The notes under the pieces: generated by a model | The model's input: the letters and a program-made list of their open reading frames with translations, nothing else | Database searches by the model: none | Told to the model about the DNA's origin: nothing | Shown here: positions 27,746 through 36,791 of the stretch, one piece after another | How positions within the stretch are numbered: position 1 is the stretch's first letter | How the letters are laid out: every line of letters begins with the position of its first letter | Program-made: the position numbers and the translations under genes | Assembly: GCA_963575745.1 (NCBI GenBank) | Contig: CAUYUJ010015761.1 | Coordinates: 12,501-49,320 of the forward strand | Origin: Prorocentrum cordatum | Taxonomy: Eukaryota; Sar; Dinophyceae; Prorocentrales; Prorocentraceae | Direction of reading: 5' to 3' | DNA: 36,820 nt

Positions 27746-29227
27746 ATGAGTCGAGCTGTACGAGGGGCCTGTGGGATGATTATTATGTGTAGTCTCATTC
27801 GAGCCGCTTTGTATAACCCATTGTCTCTATGCACGGCAGGCAGAACACTGGAAATAGCCCAGGAGCTCGACGTGGACATATTGGTGATGCCTGGTACGTG
27901 TATACGCGAATGGGAGGGAAGGACATACCACGCGGAGAATCTTGGAGGAGGTAAATTCACTGCAGTACATTATGGATGGAGACGTGCACCATACAGCAAT
28001 ACGAGTGCGGGAGTGTGTATTATTCTAGGTCGTCGATTTCGCGCCGAACATATCTATTCAATCGTCTCTGGCCCTACAAACGCACCAGGTCGATATGGGG
28101 AACTACGAATTAAATCTGGACTCCTGGATATCACTGTCATATGTGCTTACCCACCACCCACCTACTCGGACGGGACAAAACGGAAGGCCCAAGTGACGGC
28201 CGCTACTACTGTAATGCGATATGTACGTAGTCGAGTCGAACGCTGTCGTTCCCGAAGTACCCCGATAATAGGCATTGACATCGATTCAGGATTCGGACTC
28301 TGGGAAGACGGAAGCTTGGTAGACCCCGACCAGAACCGCATCGGACCCCATCACTTCATAAAAAACGGCCCATCTGGAGAGATTTTCTCAAACATGTTAT
28401 TCGACCTCGACCTCATGGCCCCTGGAAGCTATGCGCGACAGTCGGGACCCACATATTATGGACCTCAGGGAGACAAATCGACATTGGACATCTTCGCAAT
28501 CCCAAAGGGACGAGGACCTGGAGTAAAACACTGTCGAGTTGCTTGGAGAGCTGGCCGCGTCCTACAGCTAATCCCTCGGAGCGCCCCACGAGACCATGTA
28601 CCCGTTACCTTAGCTATGCAGTACGAGTCTCCCGTGACGATGCCGAAAACTCTGCGACCCCGATGTGGCCACAACAAATTGGCCGAGGCTCTCCAGAACG
28701 GAGCTCATCGAGAAGCTTTTCACTTGGAACTTGAACGAGAGATGATGGCCCAAACCACATATTTTGCCGACTGCAATGAGAATGACCAACACACGGATAA
28801 TTACTACAATCGTTGGGCCGAGGTCGTGCAGCGAGTTGGCCTAAATCATTGTGCCATACCCGATCGACCTGTGGACGCCGTAGAGCGTCGACTCCAACAA
28901 GAACGGCTTCGACTTGTTCGAGAACGTCGCGCACAACGAGCTGAGGCAGCAGAGTTCTTCGCCATCTACGGTCACTACCAGAGTTATGACGACACGCACT
29001 TGGATTGCTTGAAGAAGATCAAACGGATATCTAACCAACTCCGCCGATGGGCCCGCAGACGTCGTGCACTACACCGCGAACGGCTATACCAAGAACTTCG
29101 ACAGGCTCGAGCAGCTGGACAACAGGCCGAAGTACATCAGCTGGCTCGACTTCTATCTGGCCGATCTACTGGTGTGAAGAACCGACGCTACAACACGATT
29201 ACCTCATACCGACCGACTCTCCCATAA
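27746..29227 (+). CDS. LINE-2 AP-type endonuclease ORF
   Basis: A 493-codon frame. An endonuclease/exonuclease/phosphatase fold is readable over residues about 25-290: YNPLSL, VDILVMPGTCIREW, AGVCIILG, VICAYPPP, PIIGIDIDSGFG, GPTYYGPQGDKSTLDIFAIP and APRDHVPV (Asp-His at 28592-28597). The final Asp-His pair is conserved. The glutamate expected after the second strand reads as Gly (PGT), and the usual GDxN box reads GIDIDSG, so catalysis may be impaired or the subfamily divergent. Residues about 330-480 are helical and Arg/Gln/Glu-rich, like the linker to RT in LINE proteins. The ATG at 27746 is the first in frame, and the true start may be at a later Met. Confidence 0.75.
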   Translation: MSRAVRGACGMIIMCSLIRAALYNPLSLCTAGRTLEIAQELDVDILVMPGTCIREWEGRTYHAENLGGGKFTAVHYGWRRAPYSNTSAGVCIILGRRFRAEHIYSIVSGPTNAPGRYGELRIKSGLLDITVICAYPPPTYSDGTKRKAQVTAATTVMRYVRSRVERCRSRSTPIIGIDIDSGFGLWEDGSLVDPDQNRIGPHHFIKNGPSGEIFSNMLFDLDLMAPGSYARQSGPTYYGPQGDKSTLDIFAIPKGRGPGVKHCRVAWRAGRVLQLIPRSAPRDHVPVTLAMQYESPVTMPKTLRPRCGHNKLAEALQNGAHREAFHLELEREMMAQTTYFADCNENDQHTDNYYNRWAEVVQRVGLNHCAIPDRPVDAVERRLQQERLRLVRERRAQRAEAAEFFAIYGHYQSYDDTHLDCLKKIKRISNQLRRWARRRRALHRERLYQELRQARAAGQQAEVHQLARLLSGRSTGVKNRRYNTITSYRPTLP

Positions 29228-29266
29228 CTCCAACAGCATCTATCTGGAGCTGGTGCTGACGAAGGC

Positions 29267-29680
29267 ATGGAGGCGACTCACATTCCTGATCTGGATAGCA
29301 TGATAAATAACTTTCTCATGGAAGAGGCGACCATCAAGACGCGCACTCACAGCATGGAACGGACAACGGAGGTTATGCTACACAGCATGACATGGCAGCT
29401 ACGCAGAGCACGAGGACGACGACGTGGGCCTTCTTGGAGCGTTCCCGCCGAGCTTGCACCCATAGTCTTGGAGCCTGGCCACCTTTCACGGCAGAAGAAC
29501 ATGAAGTTTGGCATCGGCTACGACGGAATGGGAAACACACAACTACCCGATGCAGCTGAGGAACGTCCTGGATTGGGCCCCCATCACAATGTCTCTGGGC
29601 CTGGAGAGCCAATACCACCGACACCAGCACTACCTGAATGGGATGCTGTTGATCGAGACCCCTTCGACGACTTGAATTAG
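29267..29680 (+). CDS. LINE-2 linker fragment before RT
   Basis: A 137-codon frame, in the same frame as the RT ORF and separated from it by one TAG (29678-29680) and a short leader. It contains MTWQLRRARGRRRGPSW and PAELAPIVLEPGHLSRQKN. I see no defined domain. Its position suggests the poorly conserved linker between endonuclease and RT, disrupted by a stop. Confidence 0.4.
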   Translation: MEATHIPDLDSMINNFLMEEATIKTRTHSMERTTEVMLHSMTWQLRRARGRRRGPSWSVPAELAPIVLEPGHLSRQKNMKFGIGYDGMGNTQLPDAAEERPGLGPHHNVSGPGEPIPPTPALPEWDAVDRDPFDDLN

Positions 29681-29698
29681 GAGGCCCTCGGCTTCACC

Positions 29699-31333
29699 AT
29701 GACACCTGGAGAGAGGCCGCCAATGGCGGCCCCAGAGACGCTTCACAACATCCCGACCGACCAGACGACCAGAGCAAGAGATGGGCGCGACAACGTGTTG
29801 AATTCCACATCCAAGCTCACTCGTGCTCGAGAGGAATTCGAGAATCTCGTGATCCGATCCCTTCAGGTTGGTCAACTTCCAACGAAGTCGAGTATAACAG
29901 AAGGGGTCTTGCTGGACAAATCCAACGGCAAGACCCAGATGGTGAGTCAACGTATTGTGCATGTATCTGATGTTTTCTGGAAGTATTGGCACGCAGTATT
30001 ATATAGTTATGGGGGCCGCGACGAACAATTTGATAGATCTCTTCCTGGCCACTGGCAGGGTTTTCCGAAATATCGGAGGAAAGAAGGAGCTATGCTAGTC
30101 CAGCTGCGAGTCGGATGGTCCCTGAGGAACTCCAAGACCCCGAACGTATGCGAGTTGCATGACATGACGAACGTTTTCATGTGTTCTCTTGCCGACGACC
30201 TCCTCATTCAGTCGGAGGATATGGCCCGTGAGGATTTGAGGGAGTATGCGCGCCAGCGCCGAATTAACAGTGTCGTCAAAACCCCGATCGACAACAAGCT
30301 TCAGGCTTTTATCTGTAAGAATGGGGGACTCCAGGGCTCTTGTGAGGCACCGAGGCAGTTTGCAGGCGTTTTTGACAAGTGCTACAACGAGATCCACGAG
30401 GCCAACGGGACCCCCATCTATATTTACAGCGCGCTCGGGACCCCCACTCTGGACTGCTCTATGGTAGGTTTCGCCGGTGAATTATTTCGACGTCGACTTT
30501 TAGAAGATTCTTCGGTTTCAGGAGCTCTGGGGGCGATTCGACTGGGGGACGAAAGCATGAACAACATCCTTGGGAAATGGCACTTCCGCCAGAATATGCA
30601 GAAGAGAGACATCATACCATGTCTAGGATCACACAAATCGAACAAGCGCTTCCAGGAGAGTTGCCCCAGTAGCTACGGCACGGTGCGCACGAGCGCCAGA
30701 CACATAGGTGCACGCCACCACATGCGCGGCTCCAACGCCACCGAGCTGGAGTTTCGTATACGAGCTATACACGCAGGCTGGTCTGTCATTGGTTTATTCT
30801 GGCACGAACGAGGTTTACGTAGATTGAAGCGTGAGCTGTTCCTGGGCAAAGTAGTGGAGAGTGGCGCCACAGGTCTTGAGTCTTTCGCTTTGTCTCCTAC
30901 TGAGTATCAGAAAATCGACGCTTGCATCGTCAAGTATTTACGAGTTCTGATGAGAGGTGCTGCCACTTTCCACGATGGCTCTCACACTCACTCTCTGCGG
31001 AATTCAGAAGTGCTGTACAGATGGCGAATTCTCCCTTGCCGTGGGGAGCTGGCGGTGCGTCGAGTCAAGTGGTTACAGAGCATGCTTCTGCACCGACACG
31101 CACATTGTCAGACGGTAGCAGGTATGTTTGGCCACCTCAGTGACGAAGCTCCCACTTTACAGGACTGTGGACAGCTCAGCGATGCAGCGAACCCGTGGGC
31201 CAAAACCTTCGACCAGAACAGCTCTTTCGAGGGATCAGTGGGACCGAGAGTTTGTTCGAAGTCTGGGAAGATAGTGGTTTCTCGTGGAAGGCGCTCTTCG
31301 ACCCCTCCTCCGAGTCCTCGCATGAGTTTCTGA
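29699..31333 (+). CDS. LINE-2 reverse transcriptase with inactivated catalytic box
   Basis: A 544-codon frame. KSNGKTQMVSQRIVHVSDVF corresponds to the KxxxxxR region. HDMTNVF holds the motif A Asp (30161). GGLQGSCEAPRQFAGVFDKC (about 30325-30380) is motif B. Where motif C should read FADDLF, the sequence is FAGELF (30470-30481), so both catalytic aspartates are gone and polymerase activity is not expected. The thumb and connection region is well preserved (RHIGARHHMRGSNATELEFR, ALSPTEYQKIDACIVKYLR, ELAVRRVKWLQSM). The true frame leaves this ORF near 31195 and continues in the next one. Confidence 0.8.
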   Translation: MTPGERPPMAAPETLHNIPTDQTTRARDGRDNVLNSTSKLTRAREEFENLVIRSLQVGQLPTKSSITEGVLLDKSNGKTQMVSQRIVHVSDVFWKYWHAVLYSYGGRDEQFDRSLPGHWQGFPKYRRKEGAMLVQLRVGWSLRNSKTPNVCELHDMTNVFMCSLADDLLIQSEDMAREDLREYARQRRINSVVKTPIDNKLQAFICKNGGLQGSCEAPRQFAGVFDKCYNEIHEANGTPIYIYSALGTPTLDCSMVGFAGELFRRRLLEDSSVSGALGAIRLGDESMNNILGKWHFRQNMQKRDIIPCLGSHKSNKRFQESCPSSYGTVRTSARHIGARHHMRGSNATELEFRIRAIHAGWSVIGLFWHERGLRRLKRELFLGKVVESGATGLESFALSPTEYQKIDACIVKYLRVLMRGAATFHDGSHTHSLRNSEVLYRWRILPCRGELAVRRVKWLQSMLLHRHAHCQTVAGMFGHLSDEAPTLQDCGQLSDAANPWAKTFDQNSSFEGSVGPRVCSKSGKIVVSRGRRSSTPPPSPRMSF

Positions 31334-31449
31334 AGATCGACCCCTCGATTCTTAGAGCCGCAGCCTTTACGGACTATGACAAATGGTGTTCTTTCTTCCT
31401 GAATTACATTGTCCTGAAACCAAGAGCGAAAACATCTTTACGTGTATGA
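31195..31449 (+). CDS. LINE-2 RT to zinc-finger connector fragment
   Basis: An 84-codon frame whose residues LFRGISGTESLFEVWEDSGF and IDPSILRAAAFTDYDKW continue the RT connection region better than the C-terminus of the preceding ORF. Another shift near 31390-31440 leads to the zinc-finger frame. It marks two indels in this copy. Confidence 0.5.
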   Translation: MGQNLRPEQLFRGISGTESLFEVWEDSGFSWKALFDPSSESSHEFLKIDPSILRAAAFTDYDKWCSFFLNYIVLKPRAKTSLRV

Positions 31450-32909
31450 TCGAGAACTCGGAGGGCTCCCCCTGTGGTCTCCAATTTGACACTTATCGGG
31501 CACTCATGGGCCACCAGACTAACGGACATCGAGTAAAGTATATCCTACATAGTGGAGTTACTACGAACCAATGCCCCAATTGTCTGAGCATCTTTCGGGA
31601 CGCTGACAACGCACGCAAACATCTTAACCAATCATATGGATATGGTCGCTGTGCCATGGGTCGTGCTCATATGTCCTGGGAACCCGAGCAGTTGGATGAA
31701 TGGAGATGCCCTATATGCCCCAAGCCCTCCGTAGTTTTTGAGTCGAATATCTTGCTGTTTCGGCATCTTCGCGAGTTGCACCTACCACATCCGCTACCAA
31801 GATTACATCATGCCGGCCTGTCTCGAGGCCCCCGAAGGATCTTCTCTGACACAGGAGGAGGACAAAGGCAAAGGCAACGACAAAAGCAAAAAGCAGAAGA
31901 CCGACGGCACGGGCAACGCGGCCGAGGTATCCACCGCGCTCAAGAAGAAGATCGGCGACCCCACTCGCAAGCTCTTCTGCCTTCTTATGAAACAGCTACT
32001 CAAGGTCAGCCAACAGGGACGAGATCTCGCAGGAGTGGTTCTGGACACGTTCATATTCCCAACCACATGCATGCTGATCACCATGATGAGCGAGCAGACC
32101 GTCCTATACGCCGCGGCCGTCAAGAAAGCAGGCAAGGATCACGAGCTCGGCCCGCCCTTCATTTGGGCCATGGGAGGATTGCTCAAGGGACTGGTGTCCC
32201 TGGGCGACGCGATTGGAGCACAGAACGCCCAGCAAGTCAACAAGTGCTTCAAGGAGTACGCCGAGTACTCAGTCGACACGAAGTGCGAGCTCGTGCTATT
32301 CTGCCGCCAGGACAAGGTCTACAACAAAAAACAGCGTCGCCTCACGGTTTCATGCCGAGACCCAGCGTTTCGCAACATCCTGATCAGTTCGATGCTGCAG
32401 ATCCCGGGTGTGAAGCGCAAATACGGCCGTGCCCCAGCAGCGTGCATGGAGAGAGAGATTCAACAATTCCTCGAGACGCTGCTGAAATAAAGGTGGACAA
32501 ATCTACATATGATGATCGATCGACCACAGTATTGGACGTTACAACTACGAGTCCTGAATGCGAAACTCTGGATGATGATCTACAGGCTCTTCATCTACCA
32601 GATGATACTCCACCCTGGACCCAGGCACAGCGCTTGAGTTTCTTGCGAGGGGAGGATAAGAAGGAGTCGTCTGCTACTGCTGCCGATGTTCCTCCACCTC
32701 CTCGACCAGAACTGAAATCGTCTGAGGCCCCCGTTTTATATGTCTCCCAGCCTCCTCCTCTTCCTCCTCCTCCCGCCCGAACCTCGGATGCCCATATAAT
32801 CACGGAGTATCTAGCCTCGTGCGGGGTTTTCCCAGGGACCGCCAAATTCGAGACACTTTTCAATAGTAGGCATATACGGAGCATAGCTAAATCACGAGCT
32901 ACCTCTTAG
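31383..32909 (+). CDS. LINE-2 C-terminal zinc-finger frame and downstream Pro-rich segment
   Basis: The first 140 residues carry three Cys/His fingers: FTCMIENSEGSPCGLQF followed by HQTNGH; QCPNCLSIF followed by H; and WRCPICPKPSVVF followed by FRHLRELH. They lie at about 31440-31790, the usual place for nucleic-acid-binding fingers at the C-terminus of these ORF2 proteins. Between about 31810 and 32490 this frame is overlain by a better ORF one frame over and is probably not read. From about 32485 it again looks real (DDTPPWTQAQRLSFLRGEDK, then PPPLPPPP and IITEYLASCGVFPGTAKF). That end may be the frame-shifted continuation of the overlapping ORF. Confidence 0.55.
   Translation: MVFFLPELHCPETKSENIFTCMIENSEGSPCGLQFDTYRALMGHQTNGHRVKYILHSGVTTNQCPNCLSIFRDADNARKHLNQSYGYGRCAMGRAHMSWEPEQLDEWRCPICPKPSVVFESNILLFRHLRELHLPHPLPRLHHAGLSRGPRRIFSDTGGGQRQRQRQKQKAEDRRHGQRGRGIHRAQEEDRRPHSQALLPSYETATQGQPTGTRSRRSGSGHVHIPNHMHADHHDERADRPIRRGRQESRQGSRARPALHLGHGRIAQGTGVPGRRDWSTERPASQQVLQGVRRVLSRHEVRARAILPPGQGLQQKTASPHGFMPRPSVSQHPDQFDAADPGCEAQIRPCPSSVHGERDSTIPRDAAEIKVDKSTYDDRSTTVLDVTTTSPECETLDDDLQALHLPDDTPPWTQAQRLSFLRGEDKKESSATAADVPPPPRPELKSSEAPVLYVSQPPPLPPPPARTSDAHIITEYLASCGVFPGTAKFETLFNSRHIRSIAKSRATS
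31810..32490 (+). CDS. LINE-2-associated ORF of unknown function (GPPFIWAMGGL motif)
   Basis: From the ATG at 31810 (MPACLEAPEGSSL) this 226-residue protein starts with a Lys/Asp-rich tail and continues as a compact helical domain. Its blocks are KLFCLLMKQLLKVSQQGRDL, LDTFIFP, AAAVKKAGKDHELGPPFIWA then MGGLLKGL, ELVLFCRQDKVYNKK and MEREIQQFLETLLK. Its composition and start are convincing. I recall similar proteins recurring in dinoflagellate retroelements but cannot name a family. It begins about 15 bp after the last zinc finger, either as a third ORF of LINE-2 or as the first ORF of a second, truncated element. An ORF1-type RNA-binding role is a guess. Confidence 0.6.
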   Translation: MPACLEAPEGSSLTQEEDKGKGNDKSKKQKTDGTGNAAEVSTALKKKIGDPTRKLFCLLMKQLLKVSQQGRDLAGVVLDTFIFPTTCMLITMMSEQTVLYAAAVKKAGKDHELGPPFIWAMGGLLKGLVSLGDAIGAQNAQQVNKCFKEYAEYSVDTKCELVLFCRQDKVYNKKQRRLTVSCRDPAFRNILISSMLQIPGVKRKYGRAPAACMEREIQQFLETLLK

Positions 32910-33185
32910 TTGCCCTGGTCCCTCGTGGCTACCTCATGCGTCGGTGGCTGCATGGGGCCAGGCTGGTCTCTCTCGGGACCTCAGCCACGGCCCTAGGTGC
33001 ATAGAGCATGGCATATGCACTCTCCTCTTAAAGCCAGAGGTTCACCGTGCCAGTAGCCTTTCGCAGTTGTGCGAAATATCACGATTGGCGATTGCGTGAT
33101 TTTGCAGAACAATAGCTCGAGTATGTAATCACTCACTATGACAGAAACCAGGTTGGCGCCGAAGGTGTGCGAAACGAATCGCGAA
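32910..33185 (+). other. Probable 3' untranslated region of LINE-2 with two stem-loops
   Basis: There is no gene in these 276 bases. Two hairpins lie in a row: TTTCGCA-GTTG-TGCGAAA (33059-33076, 7-bp stem) and ATCACG with CGTGAT (33078-33100, 6-bp stem). They are about 85 bp before the TCC tract, a position comparable to the hairpin in the LINE-1 3' region. Confidence 0.45.
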
Positions 33186-34193
33186 TCCTCCTCCTCCTCC
33201 TCCTCCTCCTCCTCCTCCTCTCCTCCTCCTCTCCTCCTCTCCTCCTCCCCCTCCCCCCCCCCCCCCCTCCCCCTCCCCCTGCCCTCCCCTCCCCCCCCTC
33301 CCCCTCCCCCTCCCCCTCCCCTCCCCTCCCCCTCCCCCTCCCCTCCCTCCCCTCCCTCCCCTCCTCCCCTCCCCCCCTCCCTCCCTCTCTCCCTCTCCCC
33401 TCCCCCTCCCCTCCCCCTCCTTCCTCCTCCCCCTCCTCCTCCTCCCTCTCCCTCCTTCCTCCCTCCCTCCCTCCCTCTCCATCCTCCTCCCTCCTCCTCC
33501 TCCCTCCCCTCCCTCCCTCCCTCCTCCCTCCCTCCCTCCTCCCTCCCTCCTCCTCCCTCCCTCCCTCCCTCTCCTCCCTCCCTCCCTCCCTCCCTCCCTC
33601 CTCCTCCCCTCCCTCCTCCCTCCTCCCTCTCCTCCTCCCTCCTCCTCCTCCTCCTCCCTCCTCACTCTCTCCCTCCTCCTCCTCCCTCATCCCTCCTCCC
33701 TCCTCCTCTCCCTCCTCCCTCTCCCTCCTCCCTCCTCCCTCCTCCCTCCTCCTCCCTCCCTCCTCCCTACTCCATCCTCCCTCTCCCTCCTCCCTCCTCC
33801 CTCCTCCCTCCTCCCTCCTCCTCCTCCCTCTACCTCCTCCCTCCTCCCTCCTCCCTCTCCTCCCTCCTACCTCCTCCCGCCTCCCTCCTCCCTCCTCCCT
33901 CCTACCTCCCTCCCTCCTCCTCCTCCTCCTCCACTGCTCCTCTCCCTCCTCCCTCCTCACTCCTCCCTCCTCCCTCTCCCGCCTCCCTCCTCCCTCTTCC
34001 CTCATCCTCTCCATCCTCCCTCCCTTCCTCTCCTCCTACCTCTAATCCTCCTCCCCCCTCCTCCCTCCTCCCTCCTCCTCCTCCTCCTCCTCCTCCTCCT
34101 CGTCCTCCCTCCTCCTCCTTCCTCCTCCTCTCCTCCTCCTCCTCCTCCTCATCATCATCCTCCTCCTCCTCCTCCTCCTCATCCCCCCCCCCA
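33186..34193 (+). repeat. 1-kb TCC / CCCT pyrimidine tract
   Basis: A mix of TCC, TCCC and CCCCT units, starting with clean (TCC)n, then C-rich, then a long TCCCTCC zone, and ending in TCC with a CATCAT interruption. It is almost purely pyrimidine on the plus strand. All frames through it are low-complexity artefacts. Confidence 0.95.
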
Positions 34194-34490
34194 GAAAGGA
34201 CCGCCGACCGGGCCGCCGAGGCCCTAGGCAGGGGCCGAGAAAGCTGCGGCGGCAGCCCGAGGGGCGCCTCCGACGGCAGGCCACGGGAGTCCCAAATCAC
34301 GGAAAGACGTCACGCACGGCATGAGTTCGAGGCTCTCGCCTTTGATCCTTCCGATGGGCCTCATCGGGAGCGGCCAAGAGGGGGGTGTCCAAGAGGGGGG
34401 GGTGCAAATCATGACCGGCGGCATGTGCGCGGCCCAGCGGGGGGGCCAGGGACGTAATGAAACAAGAAGTGGCGCCACGAAATCTGGTGA

Positions 34491-34516
34491 GATATCATGG
34501 CCCGCGCCATGATATC
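34491..34516. other. Perfect 11-bp inverted repeat with 4-base loop
   Basis: GATATCATGGC, loop CCGC, GCCATGATATC. All eleven pairs match. No T run or coding gene is next to it. Confidence 0.85.
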
Positions 34517-34789
34517 CATCCCCCTCCTAATCATCACCCCCCTCTTTTCCGCCCCCGACCTCAGGAACCCTGAGACGTGCCCCGGGAAAGCCCCCAGGGA
34601 ACGGGAGGAAAGCCCAAGGTTATCCCAACAGCCAACAGGGCCACAACTGGCCCATGGACGGCCCGAAGACAGCAGCAAGTCTGCAAGAGTTGAGCAGCCG
34701 CACGAGGAGGGGGCAGGAGGGCACCGAGGCAACAACGAGAATGTCCCAAGAGGGCCTCAAGAATTGACCACGAGGGTTCCAGGGCCCAG

Positions 34790-34850
34790 AGGAGGAGGAG
34801 CGGGAGGAGAAGGAGGAGGAGGAGGAGGAGCAGGAGGAAAAGGAGGAGCA
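34790..34850 (+). repeat. (GGA)n tract
   Basis: About 20 purine-rich triplets (GGA with GCA and AAA variants). It is one of only two purine-strand tracts in the window; the others of this family are pyrimidine on the plus strand. Confidence 0.85.
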
Positions 34851-35128
34851 TGAGAATGACGAGCAGGACTGGGAGGAGGCCGCAGCGGAACCGGGATAAC
34901 CACAGGCAGACATATGAACTCCGACAACACCGGCGCTCCACGGCTGCGCTCATACGGCAAAGCCCAACACCGCGTCACTCGGACATGGCACCAAACCACA
35001 GCCGCGCATCTGCCATGTGCCTGCGAGAGGGAAACGCGTCCCCAGGGAAGCGACCGTGCGGCCGCTCAACCAAAAAGCATTCGCCACCCGTTCGTTTAAC
35101 CTGGGCCCAGAACAAATTGCCATCACTG

Positions 35129-35288
35129 AAGGGGCCCTGGGACACATCAATAAATACACACAAATAAAAGAATCCCCCTATATTTTCCAATATTTTCTGG
35201 GTTTCTGTCTTCCCCCCCACTGCCCATATTTCCCCATAATTTCCTGGGAATCGACGATGAATTGTGTCTGTGTGTTTTTTCCCCTCCT
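35129..35288 (-). repeat. Dispersed ~160-bp repeat, copy B
   Basis: Reverse complement of the unit at 9693-9850. On the plus strand it starts AAGGGGCCCTGGGACACA and ends TGTGTGTTTTTTCCCCTCCT. Shared internal blocks include TGGGAATCGACGAT and GTCTTCCCCCCCACT. Sequence outside the limits is unrelated between copies. An apparent frame reading through it is not taken as coding. Confidence 0.8.
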
Positions 35289-35483
35289 GGATCACGGTCG
35301 CAAGCGTGTTCCAGATCATCATCGGCCTGCCCGATGCCACGGTGCCAGCACCACAGCAAACAGCACCACAAACCCAAGCGAGTGTACGGCCTCCGCCAGA
35401 CTGACGCAGAAGACACAGAAAGAGCCCCCCTTCCTCGGAAATCCGCCGACCTTTCGGCGTGTGGAAGACGCTGTCGTGGTCGT

Positions 35484-36324
<841 letters not shown>

Positions 36325-36560
36325 GACCGATTACAATCACTTCGAGCCGTACACGAAGTACTCCAGACGGATTACAACCACGTGCTTAATCCCGCTATTA
36401 ATTCTACAAGACGGACACCAGATTACAACCCCTGAAGGGCGTCTGAACGGCCTCTGAAACTCCTCTGAAGAGCCTCTGAAGGGCCTCTGGAGCACCTCTG
36501 AAGGGCCTCTGATGCGCTTGCGAAGCGCCTCTGAAGCGCTTACGATGAGCTTATGAAACG
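36325..36560 (+). repeat. GATTACAA repeats followed by CCTCTGAA minisatellite
   Basis: GATTACAA occurs three times (about 36328, 36372, 36420) at 43-48 bp spacing. It is followed from about 36430 by at least eight copies of a 12-15 bp unit around GGGCCTCTGAAG, which decay into CGCTTACGA/GCTTATGA variants. Confidence 0.75.
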
Positions 36561-36580
36561 CCCCTGTTCACACTGACGTG

Positions 36581-36737
36581 CAGCAGCTGATGGTAGGGGT
36601 GGCGGGCAAGGTTGAGGAAGCCGTCTTGGCTCAAGACCTCGACGTGCCGAAGTCTGCCTCTATCTGGACAGTTAAAGAACAGATTCGGCAAGCTTCGCGG
36701 GCCACCGCCACCTCAGTAGCAGCGGCATGCGAAGTAG
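36581..36737 (+). CDS. Possible exon of a ubiquitin-fold-like protein
   Basis: After a CAG that could be a 3' splice site, the plus strand reads QQLMVGVAGKVEEAV, LAQDLDVPKSASIWTVKEQI, then RQASRATATSVAAACEVV, before it merges into the (GTA)n repeat. The pattern of a beta strand, a turn, a D-V-P-K-S-A-S block and a V-K-E-Q-I helix resembles ubiquitin-like domains. It is only about 50 codons and has no start or stop of its own, so this is tentative. Confidence 0.3.
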
Positions 36738-36757
36738 TAGTAATAGTAGTAGTAGTC

Positions 36758-36791
<34 letters not shown>

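Larger units (their letters stand above)
27746..33185 (+). mobile_element. LINE-2: second non-LTR retrotransposon, degenerate
   Basis: A different family from LINE-1, with separate frames for endonuclease, RT, C2H2 fingers and a further ORF, followed by about 275 bp of untranslated sequence and a TCC tract. It is less GC-rich than the rest of the window. The RT active site is altered and the RT to finger region needs two frame changes, so this copy is inactive. It shares with LINE-1 the plus orientation and the TCC tract at the 3' side. Limits are inferred. Confidence 0.8.
34194..35128. other. Intergenic stretch without a recognisable gene
   Basis: Short frames only; none has a domain I recognise. 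It holds a duplicated CCAAGAGGGGGG block near 34373-34402, the hairpin at 34491-34516 and a short (GGA)n tract at about 34790-34850. Confidence 0.4.

Noticed and set aside
36619-36635. AGCCGTCTTGGCTCAAG, resembling the 3' part of the dinoflagellate spliced leader (two mismatches over 17 bases)
   Set aside because: It lies inside an apparently coding stretch, lacks the 5' CCGT part, and reads naturally as codons for EAVLAQ. A relic leader in a retroposed cDNA is possible but not supported by context.
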